From NCBI GenBank assembly GCA_035263125.1, contig DATFRP010000002.1, forward strand, positions 49,060 through 113,059: a stretch of 64,000 nucleotides of DNA, written 5' to 3'. Below the pieces are notes generated by a model that searched no databases, was not told where the DNA came from, and saw only the letters and a list, made by a program, of their open reading frames with translations. The stretch's first letter is position 1; each line of letters begins with the position of its first letter. Source of the stretch: Gp6-AA40 sp035263125 (GTDB lineage: Bacteria; Acidobacteriota; Vicinamibacteria; Vicinamibacterales; UBA2999). The position numbers were made by a program, and so were the translations under genes. Shown in pieces: positions 1-7,966 of this stretch.

Positions 1-54
1 CGAACGTCGCTCGCGCAAAAGTGTGTTCGACATAACTCCTCGCAACTCGGGATT

Positions 55-807
55 CTACACGCTTCGCACTGCTTTCAAGGCGGCGGCGGCTGCGTTGGCC
101 ATGAACATGGTATCGACCCCGACAACGATCATCGTGAAGTGCTGATCGATATAGGACTGCACCGCCTCGGCGGTCACCCCGAAGATGCCGATCGGCAGTC
201 CAGCCTCGGCGCAGGCCTCACGAACGCGCTCGATCGCTCCTTTGACCTCTGGATGATCGACCGCACCGGGTCGTCCGAGGCTGGCCGAGAGATCGTACGG
301 TCCGATGAGCACGCCGTCGACGCCGTCGACGCGGACGATGTCGCGGATGTGCTCGACGGCATCACGATGCTCGGCCTGAACAATTACGGCGGTGTCGTCA
401 TTCGCGGTCGCCATGTATTCGCGCACGCTCAGTCCGTACCCGTGCGCTCGGGCGATGCCAAGGCCGCGCTGCCCGATTGGCGCGTACTTGGCCGCCTGCA
501 CGATTCGCTGGGCGTGGTCGACGGAATTCACCTGCGGCGCAATGATGCCGGCGGCGCCGATGTCGAGCGCCTTCTTGATCGGTACCTCGTCGCCCACCGG
601 AAGACGGATGACGCACGGTGTTGCACCTGCGCCCTGCAGCAGCGCCTGCATCTGAAACGGCTCGAGCGGCGCATGCTCGGCATCGATGAACAGCCAGTCG
701 AAGCCGACGGCTGCCATGATCTCGGTGACTGCTGGCGTGTTGAGCGTGAGCAGGGGCGCGACGAGCCGCTCACCCGATCGAAGCCGTGCGCGGAACGATG
801 GTGTCAT
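55..807 (-). CDS. HpcH/HpaI-family class II aldolase
   Basis: 250-residue protein of the HpcH/HpaI aldolase family (metal-dependent pyruvate aldolases such as 2,4-dihydroxyhept-2-ene-1,7-dioate aldolase). Family signatures visible: FIDAEHAPLEP near residue 40, the VIRLP substrate-arginine strand near 67, the metal-ligand glutamate in VQAEHRDAVEHI near 145, and GPYDLSASLG near 170 carrying the second metal ligand. Length matches the family. The predicted reaction is reversible aldol cleavage giving pyruvate or a related 2-oxo acid plus an aldehyde in the cytosol; the true substrate cannot be read from sequence. Its ATG overlaps the stop of the upstream permease gene (ATGA), so the two are probably co-translated. 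It ends with TAG 54 bases from the window edge; those bases show nothing recognisable. Confidence 0.9.
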   Translation of the reverse strand: MTPSFRARLRSGERLVAPLLTLNTPAVTEIMAAVGFDWLFIDAEHAPLEPFQMQALLQGAGATPCVIRLPVGDEVPIKKALDIGAAGIIAPQVNSVDHAQRIVQAAKYAPIGQRGLGIARAHGYGLSVREYMATANDDTAVIVQAEHRDAVEHIRDIVRVDGVDGVLIGPYDLSASLGRPGAVDHPEVKGAIERVREACAEAGLPIGIFGVTAEAVQSYIDQHFTMIVVGVDTMFMANAAAAALKAVRSV

Positions 808-2162
808 GACGTCTGTCGTGTGCGTGAGGAGAACGCAAAGAAGTACACCGGAATGCCAGCGAGCACAATCCCGAATGTCACGCTGGTCCAGCGGGGATCG
901 GCGACGATGGCGTTGCCGACGAGATAGACAACGCCGGCGATGAAGATCGCCGGAAGCACAGGGTACGCCGGCACGCGGTACGGACGCGGCAGCGATGGAC
1001 GCGTGCGGCGCAGCCGATAGAGCCCGGCCACGGCGAGGCCGTAGAACGGCCAGATCGACAACACGAACGTGTCGCTGAGCTGCTCGAAGCTGCGCGTCAG
1101 CACGAACACGATGCCGAGCGCCGCCGCGAGCGCGATCGCCACGTAGGGCGTGTGATAACGGGGATGGACGCGAGCAAGCGGCTTGAACAACAGACCATCA
1201 TTGGCCATCGCGTAGAAGATGCGAGGCGCAGTCAGCATGATGCCGGTGAGTGTGCCGAGCGTCGAGAGCATGACGACGACGGAGATGAACGCAGTGCCGA
1301 TCGGACCGACGAGCGTCTGCATCGTGTCGGCGGCGACCAGCGTCGAGTGCGACATCCGATCGATGCCGTTGACGTACAGATACGCGCCGTTCGCCGCCAG
1401 ATAGATCGCGATGATCGCGAGCGTACCGCCGACGATCGCCCTCGGCAGCGTGCGGCCCGGCTCGTTGATCTCGCCGGCAGAAAACGCGACGTCCGCGAAG
1501 CCGTCGTAGGCGTAGAGCGCCGAGATCAGCGCCAGGCCGAACAGCTTGGGATCGATCGCGGAAACCGGAGTCGCGGCAGCGATCGCCGGCGCAGGGGCCG
1601 GCGCAAGAATGACCGATGCGAGCACCAGAATCGCGAGCCCCCCGAACTTGGCCAGCGTTGAGGCGCCGGCAATTGCGGCGCCGAGCTGAACGCCGCGAAT
1701 GTTGATCACGGTCGTGACCGCAATCGACGCTGCAGCGACGTAGTTGACCAGCTGACTTCCGGGCTCAGGGGTGACGCCGATCGAGCGCAGCAGGTACTCA
1801 CTGAAGACGGTCGCCAGCGCCCCGACCGCCGATGCCCGGATCAGCACCAGTTCGGACCAGCCAAACAGGAACCCGGCGAGCCGGCCCCAGCTCTCGCGCA
1901 AGAACACATACCAGCCACCAGTCTGTGGAAGGGTCGCGGCGAGCTCGGCGACCGACAGCGCGCCGCACAGCGAGATCAGGCCTCCCAGCAGCCAGACCGT
2001 CATCATCAACGTGGGGTCGGGTACGCGCGACGCGACGACCGCCGGCGTGCGGAAAATGCCGGAGCCGATCGTGATCCCGACGACCAGGCCCATCGCGGAC
2101 CAGAAGCCGAGACGGCGCGTCAGCTGAGAGCTGCGCGCAGATGTGGAGACCGGGGCGCTCAT
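804..2162 (-). CDS. APC-family amino-acid permease
   Basis: 452-residue polytopic inner-membrane transporter of the APC (amino acid-polyamine-organocation) superfamily. The N-terminus has the family signature: LTRRLGFWSAMGLVVG followed by ITIGSGIFRTP, the unwound TM1 substrate-binding segment. About twelve hydrophobic segments follow. I start at the ATG of MSAPVSTSARS because the open frame upstream (to 2459) is basic, low in hydrophobicity and lies across the divergent kinase gene. It overlaps the downstream aldolase gene by four bases, suggesting uptake of an amino acid or organocation linked to that enzyme. The transported compound is not predictable. The kinase gene starts about 80 bp away on the other strand, so the promoters of both lie between 2162 and 2243. 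Confidence 0.88.
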   Translation of the reverse strand: MSAPVSTSARSSQLTRRLGFWSAMGLVVGITIGSGIFRTPAVVASRVPDPTLMMTVWLLGGLISLCGALSVAELAATLPQTGGWYVFLRESWGRLAGFLFGWSELVLIRASAVGALATVFSEYLLRSIGVTPEPGSQLVNYVAAASIAVTTVINIRGVQLGAAIAGASTLAKFGGLAILVLASVILAPAPAPAIAAATPVSAIDPKLFGLALISALYAYDGFADVAFSAGEINEPGRTLPRAIVGGTLAIIAIYLAANGAYLYVNGIDRMSHSTLVAADTMQTLVGPIGTAFISVVVMLSTLGTLTGIMLTAPRIFYAMANDGLLFKPLARVHPRYHTPYVAIALAAALGIVFVLTRSFEQLSDTFVLSIWPFYGLAVAGLYRLRRTRPSLPRPYRVPAYPVLPAIFIAGVVYLVGNAIVADPRWTSVTFGIVLAGIPVYFFAFSSRTRQTS

Positions 2163-2242
2163 CGGACGAGATAGCGTACGCCAACTACAATGAAGTCGGA
2201 GGGCAGACATCCCTGAGCGGGGATGAAGGCCCGCCCGATGCG

Positions 2243-4603
2243 ATGACCACGGCCTCTTCCCTGACCGGCACGACGATTCTGCAGTACCACATCGGCCGCC
2301 GCCTTGGCGCCGGCGGAATGGGTGAGGTTTACATCGCCGAAGATACGCGACTGGGGCGTCAGGTCGCGCTGAAGTTTCTGCGGGCCGAACGTCAGCGCGA
2401 CGGCGAGAGCCGGGCCCGCCTGATTCGTGAGGCGCGCGCCGCGTCACTGCTGCAATCACCGAATATCGCCGTCACCTACGATCTCGTCGAGCACGACGAC
2501 CTGATGTTCATCTCGATGGAGTACGTCGAAGGTGAGCTCATCGCGGAGCGGATTGCCCGAGGGCCCCTGCCTGCGGCCGACGCCGTCGACGTCGCGGCGC
2601 AGGTGTCCAATGCCCTCGAAGAAGCGCACGGCCGCAACATCATTCATCGCGACATCAAGAGCGCCAACCTCGTACAGACGCGCCGCGGCCTCGTCAAGGT
2701 GCTCGACTTCGGGCTGGCAAAAATGGACCTGCCCGGTTCGAGCGAGGCGACGCTGCGGGCGACCGCAGAGTTCCAGGTGACGGCACCAGGCATGGTGCTC
2801 GGGACGATGGCGTATATGGCGCCGGAGCAGCTGCGGGGGGAAGACGTCGACTACCGTGTCGACCTGTTTGCGCTTGGTGTCGTGATGTACGAGATGCTGA
2901 CCGGACAGCTGCCGTTTCGCGGAAAGACGGTGGCCGACATCTTCGATCGGATCCTGCATCAGGAGCCGGAGCCGATGGGACGGTCGAATGAGATCTCTCC
3001 CGAGATCGAGACCATCGTCCGGCGCGCGTTACAGAAGGTGCCGTCGCGCCGTTACCAGTCGGCGCACGATTTCTATGTCGATCTGAGGCGCGTGTTCCGC
3101 AAGCTCGAGGCCGGCATCAGCAGCACCGGTGTCTATGTGCCGCTGTCGGAGTCAGGCCAGCGCAGCCTGGCGGTGCTGACGTTCACCAACGTCACCCGCG
3201 AACCGGCCGACGACTGGATCGGCACGGGCATCGCCGAAACGCTCACCGCGGATCTGCGCAACGTGCACAACCTCGATGTCATCAGCCGCGCGCAGGTCTT
3301 CGAGCTGCTCAACACCATGCAGCCGGGCGCGTCGCCGCCCGACGATCGGCTGGCGATCGAGATCGGCCGACGGCTCGGGGCCTGGTGGGTGGTGTCCGGC
3401 GCGTATCAGCGATTGGGCGATCGGATTCGCATTACCGCGCAGCTGACCGAGGTGTGGACCGGATCGCTCCTGCGCACGGTGAAAATCGACGGCCGCGTCG
3501 ACACCATCTTCGAGCTCCAGGACCGCATTGTCTTCGACATGAGTCGAAGTCTCGACGCGAAGCTGGGTCCGGAAGAGGCGGCGGCGATCGAGCACGACGA
3601 CACGAAGTCTGTCGAAGCCTTCGAGGCGTACTCGCGCGGCGTGCTCAACCTCCGCTCTGCCGGGCGCGAGGCAATCGATCGCGCGATCGCCCTGCTCGAG
3701 CGTGCGGTGGCGCTCGATCCGGCGTACGGCGTTGCCTGGGGGACGCTCGGAGGCGCATACAACCTCAAGGGTCAGTTTCTCGGGCTCTCCGATCTGCATC
3801 ACAAGGCGATCGACTATCTGCGCCGCGCGATTGATCTCAAACCGTCGCTCGTGAGCGCGCATGTCTGGCTCGGAAGCTCGCTGTTGTATCTCGGCCGGGT
3901 GGACGAGGGGATCGATGCGCTTACGAAGGCCGAGTCGCTGAACCCAGATGATCCCGACGTGCATCAGGCGCTGGCCAGAGCATTTTGGATGTGGCGGGGC
4001 CAGGTGCCGGAGGCGATCGCGCAGCTCCATCGCTCGATCGCGCTCAATCCCGAAGCAGGGTATTCACATCTGCAGCTCGCCTTTCTCGAAGCGCTGAGTG
4101 GTCACTTGAATGAAGCGGAAGCGGCGGCTCGCCAGGCGATCGAGCTGCAGGAGCGCGCGATGTCAGGCACCGAAGGCCTGCTGATCGTCGGCGCCCACGC
4201 ACGGCTTGGCTACGTGCACTACCTGCGGCGTGACTACGACGCCGCGCTGGTTGAATACCGTCGCGAGCTCGCCTACGTCTCGACCGGCGACCACGCGCTG
4301 CGCGAACGGACGCTGATCGAGCTGCATCAGAAACTGTCGGCGCTCCATGATGCGCGTGGGGAAGCCGCGGATGCCGAGCGGTTCGGGGACCTGGCGATCT
4401 CGTCGCACCAGCGCCGCGTAGCGGCAGGGGCTGACGACCCTGCGACGCGGTACTACGTTGCCGCGGTGTATGCGCGTCGTGGCGATGTCGAAGGTACACA
4501 AGAGCACCTCGCCCTTCCGCTGCAACGATTGCCCGCCTTCACACGCTGGCGGCTGCCGAGAGATATCGACTTCGACCGTGTGCGGGAGGAGCTTTCACTG
4601 TAA
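2243..4603 (+). CDS. Serine/threonine protein kinase with TolB-like and TPR C-terminal regions
   Basis: 786-residue Hanks-type kinase. From the ATG of MTTASSLTG: glycine loop RRLGAGGMGEVY, catalytic lysine in VALKFL (about residue 44), catalytic loop IIHRDIKSANL (D137), DFG at 155-157 and GTMAYMAPEQL, all intact, so it should be active. After the kinase fold (about 15-280) comes a TolB-like N-domain stretch (RSLAVLTFTNV to about 430), as in adenylate-cyclase-like and acidobacterial kinases, then a long TPR-like alpha-solenoid to the end (for example ALDPAYGVAWGTLGGAY, SLNPDDPDVHQALARAFW). No hydrophobic membrane span is obvious, so it is probably cytosolic. An upstream in-frame start at 2141 would overlap the divergent permease. 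It ends with TAA just before an inverted repeat at the convergent junction. Ligand and targets are unknown. Confidence 0.93.
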   Translation: MTTASSLTGTTILQYHIGRRLGAGGMGEVYIAEDTRLGRQVALKFLRAERQRDGESRARLIREARAASLLQSPNIAVTYDLVEHDDLMFISMEYVEGELIAERIARGPLPAADAVDVAAQVSNALEEAHGRNIIHRDIKSANLVQTRRGLVKVLDFGLAKMDLPGSSEATLRATAEFQVTAPGMVLGTMAYMAPEQLRGEDVDYRVDLFALGVVMYEMLTGQLPFRGKTVADIFDRILHQEPEPMGRSNEISPEIETIVRRALQKVPSRRYQSAHDFYVDLRRVFRKLEAGISSTGVYVPLSESGQRSLAVLTFTNVTREPADDWIGTGIAETLTADLRNVHNLDVISRAQVFELLNTMQPGASPPDDRLAIEIGRRLGAWWVVSGAYQRLGDRIRITAQLTEVWTGSLLRTVKIDGRVDTIFELQDRIVFDMSRSLDAKLGPEEAAAIEHDDTKSVEAFEAYSRGVLNLRSAGREAIDRAIALLERAVALDPAYGVAWGTLGGAYNLKGQFLGLSDLHHKAIDYLRRAIDLKPSLVSAHVWLGSSLLYLGRVDEGIDALTKAESLNPDDPDVHQALARAFWMWRGQVPEAIAQLHRSIALNPEAGYSHLQLAFLEALSGHLNEAEAAARQAIELQERAMSGTEGLLIVGAHARLGYVHYLRRDYDAALVEYRRELAYVSTGDHALRERTLIELHQKLSALHDARGEAADAERFGDLAISSHQRRVAAGADDPATRYYVAAVYARRGDVEGTQEHLALPLQRLPAFTRWRLPRDIDFDRVREELSL

Positions 4604-4607
4604 GAGC

Positions 4608-4758
4608 GAACGGAGTATACGGAGACACGGATTAACAGGAGGAACGGAGTAACGGAGATCAGACGGACGCCGACATCGTTTCGTGACCTGAGTGCCTCCG
4701 TACGTGCTCCGTTACTCCGTTGCTCCTGCGAGTCCGTGTCTCCGCTGCTCTCCGTTGC
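4608..4758. repeat. Long imperfect inverted repeat built of ACGGAG units
   Basis: Left arm 4608-4657 contains repeated ACGGAG-like units (GAACGGAG, TACGGAGACACGGA, GGAACGGAGTAACGGAG). Right arm 4707-4758 is its reverse complement with few mismatches, around a 49-base centre. It lies exactly between two convergent genes and its edge meets the TAG stop of the methyltransferase (4758-4760). It could act as a bidirectional transcript-end hairpin; no T-run is seen. It resembles the CACGGAG-unit element at 33442-33623. Confidence 0.85.
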
Positions 4759-5504
4759 TATGTCTTGCGTCCGACCGCAACCAAGGAGAGACCGATAGGA
4801 GGAGTAAGGACGCGCTCGATGGGGAGTGCCCAGGGGGCGACGAGGGCGTCGAACAGCTTCACTTGCGCGAGGCTGTGCGTCCTCGATTTGCGGATGTGCG
4901 AGTTGTACATCCATCCCAGCAGACCGACCGGATTGGTGTAGCGAAGGAGTTCGATGTCGAAGCCGGCATCGGTGAACGCCTTCGCCAGCGTCGGTTTCGA
5001 GTACCGTCGATGGTGACCGAGCTCGGCATCGAGCGGCCCGTATGCGGCCTGGACGGCTGGCACGAAGATCAGCGACTTGCCGCCGGGAATCAGAATGTCC
5101 TTGAAGGTCCGCAGCGCCGCGACGTCATCGGCGATGTGCTCCAGCACGTTGACGCAGACGACCGTATCGATCCGGTGGCTCACCAGTTCTGCGCGATCGC
5201 ATTCCTCGAGATGGCAGACGCGCAGCGTGAACCGGGGATGACCCCGCATCGCGTCCTCGGCGCGGCTCGCGCAATTCACGTTGGGCTCGATCCCGATCAC
5301 CATGTCGGCAGCGTCGGCCAGCGGACGGCTCATCGTGCCGATGCCCGACCCGACCTCGAGCACGCGTCGTCCGACGAAGGAGCGGAAGAGATCGAACAGG
5401 TGGGCGCCGTAGCGGCGCGCCGCCTGCATCGTCTCGAGATCGTCGGCGGCGTACTGCTCCTGCGTCTGCGTGTGCCGCCGGTCGATATGTTTTGCCTCGA
5501 TCAT
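4758..5504 (-). CDS. Class I SAM-dependent methyltransferase
   Basis: 248-residue Rossmann-fold methyltransferase. Motif I is VLEVGSGIGTMSRPL, followed by the acidic end of strand 2 (MVIGIEPN) and the later strand TVVCVNVLEHIADD, typical of Methyltransf_11/23-type enzymes. The substrate is unknown. The GT-C-like gene starts 31 bp away on the opposite strand, and other glycan genes lie nearby (GT2 and O-antigen ligase-like at 12-15 kb), so methylation of a sugar, lipid or quinone-like acceptor is possible but only inferred. Start choice: ATG of MIEAKHIDRRHT, since homologous folds begin just before the methyltransferase core. An alternative ATG at 5531 adds nine residues and would leave only 4 bp to the divergent start. 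No strong ribosome binding site is seen at either. Confidence 0.82.
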   Translation of the reverse strand: MIEAKHIDRRHTQTQEQYAADDLETMQAARRYGAHLFDLFRSFVGRRVLEVGSGIGTMSRPLADAADMVIGIEPNVNCASRAEDAMRGHPRFTLRVCHLEECDRAELVSHRIDTVVCVNVLEHIADDVAALRTFKDILIPGGKSLIFVPAVQAAYGPLDAELGHHRRYSKPTLAKAFTDAGFDIELLRYTNPVGLLGWMYNSHIRKSRTHSLAQVKLFDALVAPWALPIERVLTPPIGLSLVAVGRKT

Positions 5505-5535
5505 GGCCGTCCGCACGGTACCATACGTCATCCCG

Positions 5536-7932
5536 ATGACCCAAGGAGATGCCACCGCGCACGGCTTGTTCGGATTGAGCACCCCGCCGGAGCCGGACGC
5601 GGACGGACGCATCCCGAGGGATCAGGAGGGGACTCCTTCGACCAGGCAGATCAGGCTGGCCGCGCTCGCCAGCGCGCTCTTCTACATCGTCGTGACGGCG
5701 ATTCTCGGACGCGATGTGCTGGCGCATCTCAGTACGACCGTGGCCCACGACGCGGGCGATCCGCTCCTCACGGCCGCGATCCTGAAGTGGAATGCGACGC
5801 ATTGGCCGCTGACCGACGCCTGGTGGCAGTTTCCGATCTTCTATCCCACGCGCGACACGATGGCGTTCTCCGAGCATCTGCTCGGGCTCAGTGTGATCGC
5901 CTCGCCCATCTACTGGATCACACGCGACACGCTCGTGACGTCCAACCTGGTCACGCTGCTGACGTTTCCGTTGTGCGCGATGGCGATGTACGCGCTCGTC
6001 TTCAGGTTGACGCGAAACGTGGCGGGCGCATTCATCGCGGGTCTGGCGTTCGGGTTTGCGCCGTACCGGATACCGCAGCTGCCGCACGTGCAGATGCTCG
6101 CCGCCTTCTGGGCTCCACTCGCGCTGCTCGGCCTTCACGCGTATCTCGAGACGCGCCGCCGGCGCTGGCTGGTGTTGTACGGCGCGACGTGGATGCTGCA
6201 GGGCGCGACCAACGGCTACGCGCTCGTGTACTTCTCGATCCTGATTGGGCTGTGGGTCGTCTGGTTCGTGCTGCGACGCAGTGACTGGCGCGCGCTCGGT
6301 GCCATCAGCCTCGTGACGGCTGTCGCCGCGCTTCCGTTGGCCGCGGTGCTCCACCAGTACGTACTCATTCACACACGGCAGGCGTTCTTTCGAAGTGTGG
6401 CGGAGATCGTGACGTTCAGCGCCGACGTCGGCGGGATCCTGTGTGCGGCCGCAGACTTGAGCGTCTGGGGCTGGCTCCGCGTGTCGTGCCGCGGCGAGGG
6501 CGAATTGTTTCCTGGCCTCGTCGTGGTCGTCCTGTGGCTGATCGCGTCCATCCGCAGTGTGAGGCGCGTGGGGGTCGCATCGACATCGAGCAGCTCGAGG
6601 CTGATCGCTGTCGTGCTCAAAGCCTTCATTGCCATTGGCGTGATCTACCTGGCCATTGTCGCGTCGGTCCTCCTGCACGGACCGTGGCGACTCGACATCG
6701 GGGTTCTGCACATATCGGTCACTTCCGTGCGGAAGCCCGCACTGATCGCATTGGGGTGTCTCGGCATCGCGCTGCTCCCGCCGCTGATGCGAGGTGCCGT
6801 CCACCGATCATCAGCGATTGGCTTCTACCTCATGGCGTCGGTCGCCACGTGGCTCCTTGCACTCGGCCCAGTCATCAGGTTCATGGGCGTTCCCTCGGGA
6901 TTCCCGGGACCGTTTGCGTGGCTCCTCGCCCTTCCCGGTGCATCGGGGCTGCGTGTGCCGGCCCGCTTCTGGCTCATGACGACGCTGTGTCTGGCGATCA
7001 TCGCGGGCATCACGTTGCCCGAGATCATCCGCGGCCGCTCGCGCAGAGTTCAGCGCGCACTCATTGCGCTCGCGACGATCGGATTGCTCGCGGACGGGTG
7101 GACAAGCGGGATCCCGGCAGTTGCTGCACCGGCCCCGGTTCCAGGCGCAGAGTTCCTGCGCCGCGCGACTGTGTTCGAGTTGCCGGCCGACGGGACGTTT
7201 CGCGACATCACGGCGGTCTTCCAGGCGGTCGAAGGCGGCTGGCGCACGGTCAACGGTTACAGCGGGTTTCAACCGAACTACTACTTCCCACTCGTCAGTG
7301 CCTCGCGGAACGAGTCGAGCGATGTCGTTACACCCTTTCAACGGCTTGGAGAACTTCGGGTTCTCGTTCCGAGTGAGGCCCCCCGACTGAAGGCCCTGTT
7401 AGAGGCGCAGCCCGGCGCCACGCTGATCGCGCAGAACGGCTCGCTGATTCAGTACCGGCTTCCTGCGAGAAAGGGAGAGGATGCCCAGGTTGCCGGGAGA
7501 CGGGTGGAGATTCGCGAGGTGCGTTCCGAATGCTCGTCGACGTATGTGCATGTGGTGAAGGACGGCGACGAACAATCGCTGTGGCTGTGTTCGCTGACCG
7601 ACGATCGCCAGCCACTCATCGCCGATCTCGGCGGTGTGACGATGGTCGGGTCGATCGTGTACAGCGTGGGCACACAGTTCTGGTTGTACCCACGCACCGT
7701 CGATGTGGAGACATCGGAAGACGGTCAGGTGTGGGCACCGGCCAGAACGGGGAGCGTGTTGCACGACGCAATCGTCGCAGGACTTCGCGAACCTGGCCGT
7801 CTGCGTATGGTGCTGGCGTTTTCAGCGAGACCGGCTCGGTACGTCCGGCTGCGCGGGACGGCAGGCGAGTCGCAGTTCCCCTGGACGATCGCCGAGCTCG
7901 AGATCTGGTCGGACGCGCGCGGAATCCATTGA
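5536..7932 (+). CDS. GT-C-like polytopic membrane protein with C-terminal discoidin-like domain
   Basis: 798-residue protein. Residues about 30-560 hold ten or more hydrophobic spans with loops typical of GT-C lipid-linked-sugar glycosyltransferases (HDAGDPLLTAAILKWNATHW with an acidic loop after the first span, IFYPTRDTMAFSEHLLG). The last 150 residues are soluble and end in a strand pattern like F5/8 type C (discoidin) domains (FSARPARYVRLRGTAG, WTIAELEIWSD), which bind carbohydrate. A role in adding sugars to an exported polymer or lipid is inferred; no family name can be given securely. Start is the ATG of MTQGDATAHG; the open frame extends back to 5470 but would overlap the divergent methyltransferase. 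MrfA begins 34 bp downstream. Confidence 0.75.
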   Translation: MTQGDATAHGLFGLSTPPEPDADGRIPRDQEGTPSTRQIRLAALASALFYIVVTAILGRDVLAHLSTTVAHDAGDPLLTAAILKWNATHWPLTDAWWQFPIFYPTRDTMAFSEHLLGLSVIASPIYWITRDTLVTSNLVTLLTFPLCAMAMYALVFRLTRNVAGAFIAGLAFGFAPYRIPQLPHVQMLAAFWAPLALLGLHAYLETRRRRWLVLYGATWMLQGATNGYALVYFSILIGLWVVWFVLRRSDWRALGAISLVTAVAALPLAAVLHQYVLIHTRQAFFRSVAEIVTFSADVGGILCAAADLSVWGWLRVSCRGEGELFPGLVVVVLWLIASIRSVRRVGVASTSSSSRLIAVVLKAFIAIGVIYLAIVASVLLHGPWRLDIGVLHISVTSVRKPALIALGCLGIALLPPLMRGAVHRSSAIGFYLMASVATWLLALGPVIRFMGVPSGFPGPFAWLLALPGASGLRVPARFWLMTTLCLAIIAGITLPEIIRGRSRRVQRALIALATIGLLADGWTSGIPAVAAPAPVPGAEFLRRATVFELPADGTFRDITAVFQAVEGGWRTVNGYSGFQPNYYFPLVSASRNESSDVVTPFQRLGELRVLVPSEAPRLKALLEAQPGATLIAQNGSLIQYRLPARKGEDAQVAGRRVEIREVRSECSSTYVHVVKDGDEQSLWLCSLTDDRQPLIADLGGVTMVGSIVYSVGTQFWLYPRTVDVETSEDGQVWAPARTGSVLHDAIVAGLREPGRLRMVLAFSARPARYVRLRGTAGESQFPWTIAELEIWSDARGIH

Positions 7933-7952
7933 AAGCGCGGCGGCTTTCGCCT

Positions 7953-7958
7953 TATGAT
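7953..7958 (+). promoter_or_regulatory. Putative -10 box (TATGAT) of mrfA
   Basis: TATGAT lies eight bases before the mrfA ATG, with no Shine-Dalgarno between. A transcript starting about seven bases downstream would be leaderless or nearly so. No convincing -35 was identified. Confidence 0.4.
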
Positions 7959-7966
7959 CTCCGGCC

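Noticed and set aside
5125..6804. 559-residue minus-strand open frame
   Set aside because: It lies opposite the GT-C-like gene and is rich in Arg, His, Glu and Gln with no hydrophobic core: an antisense shadow of high-G+C coding DNA.
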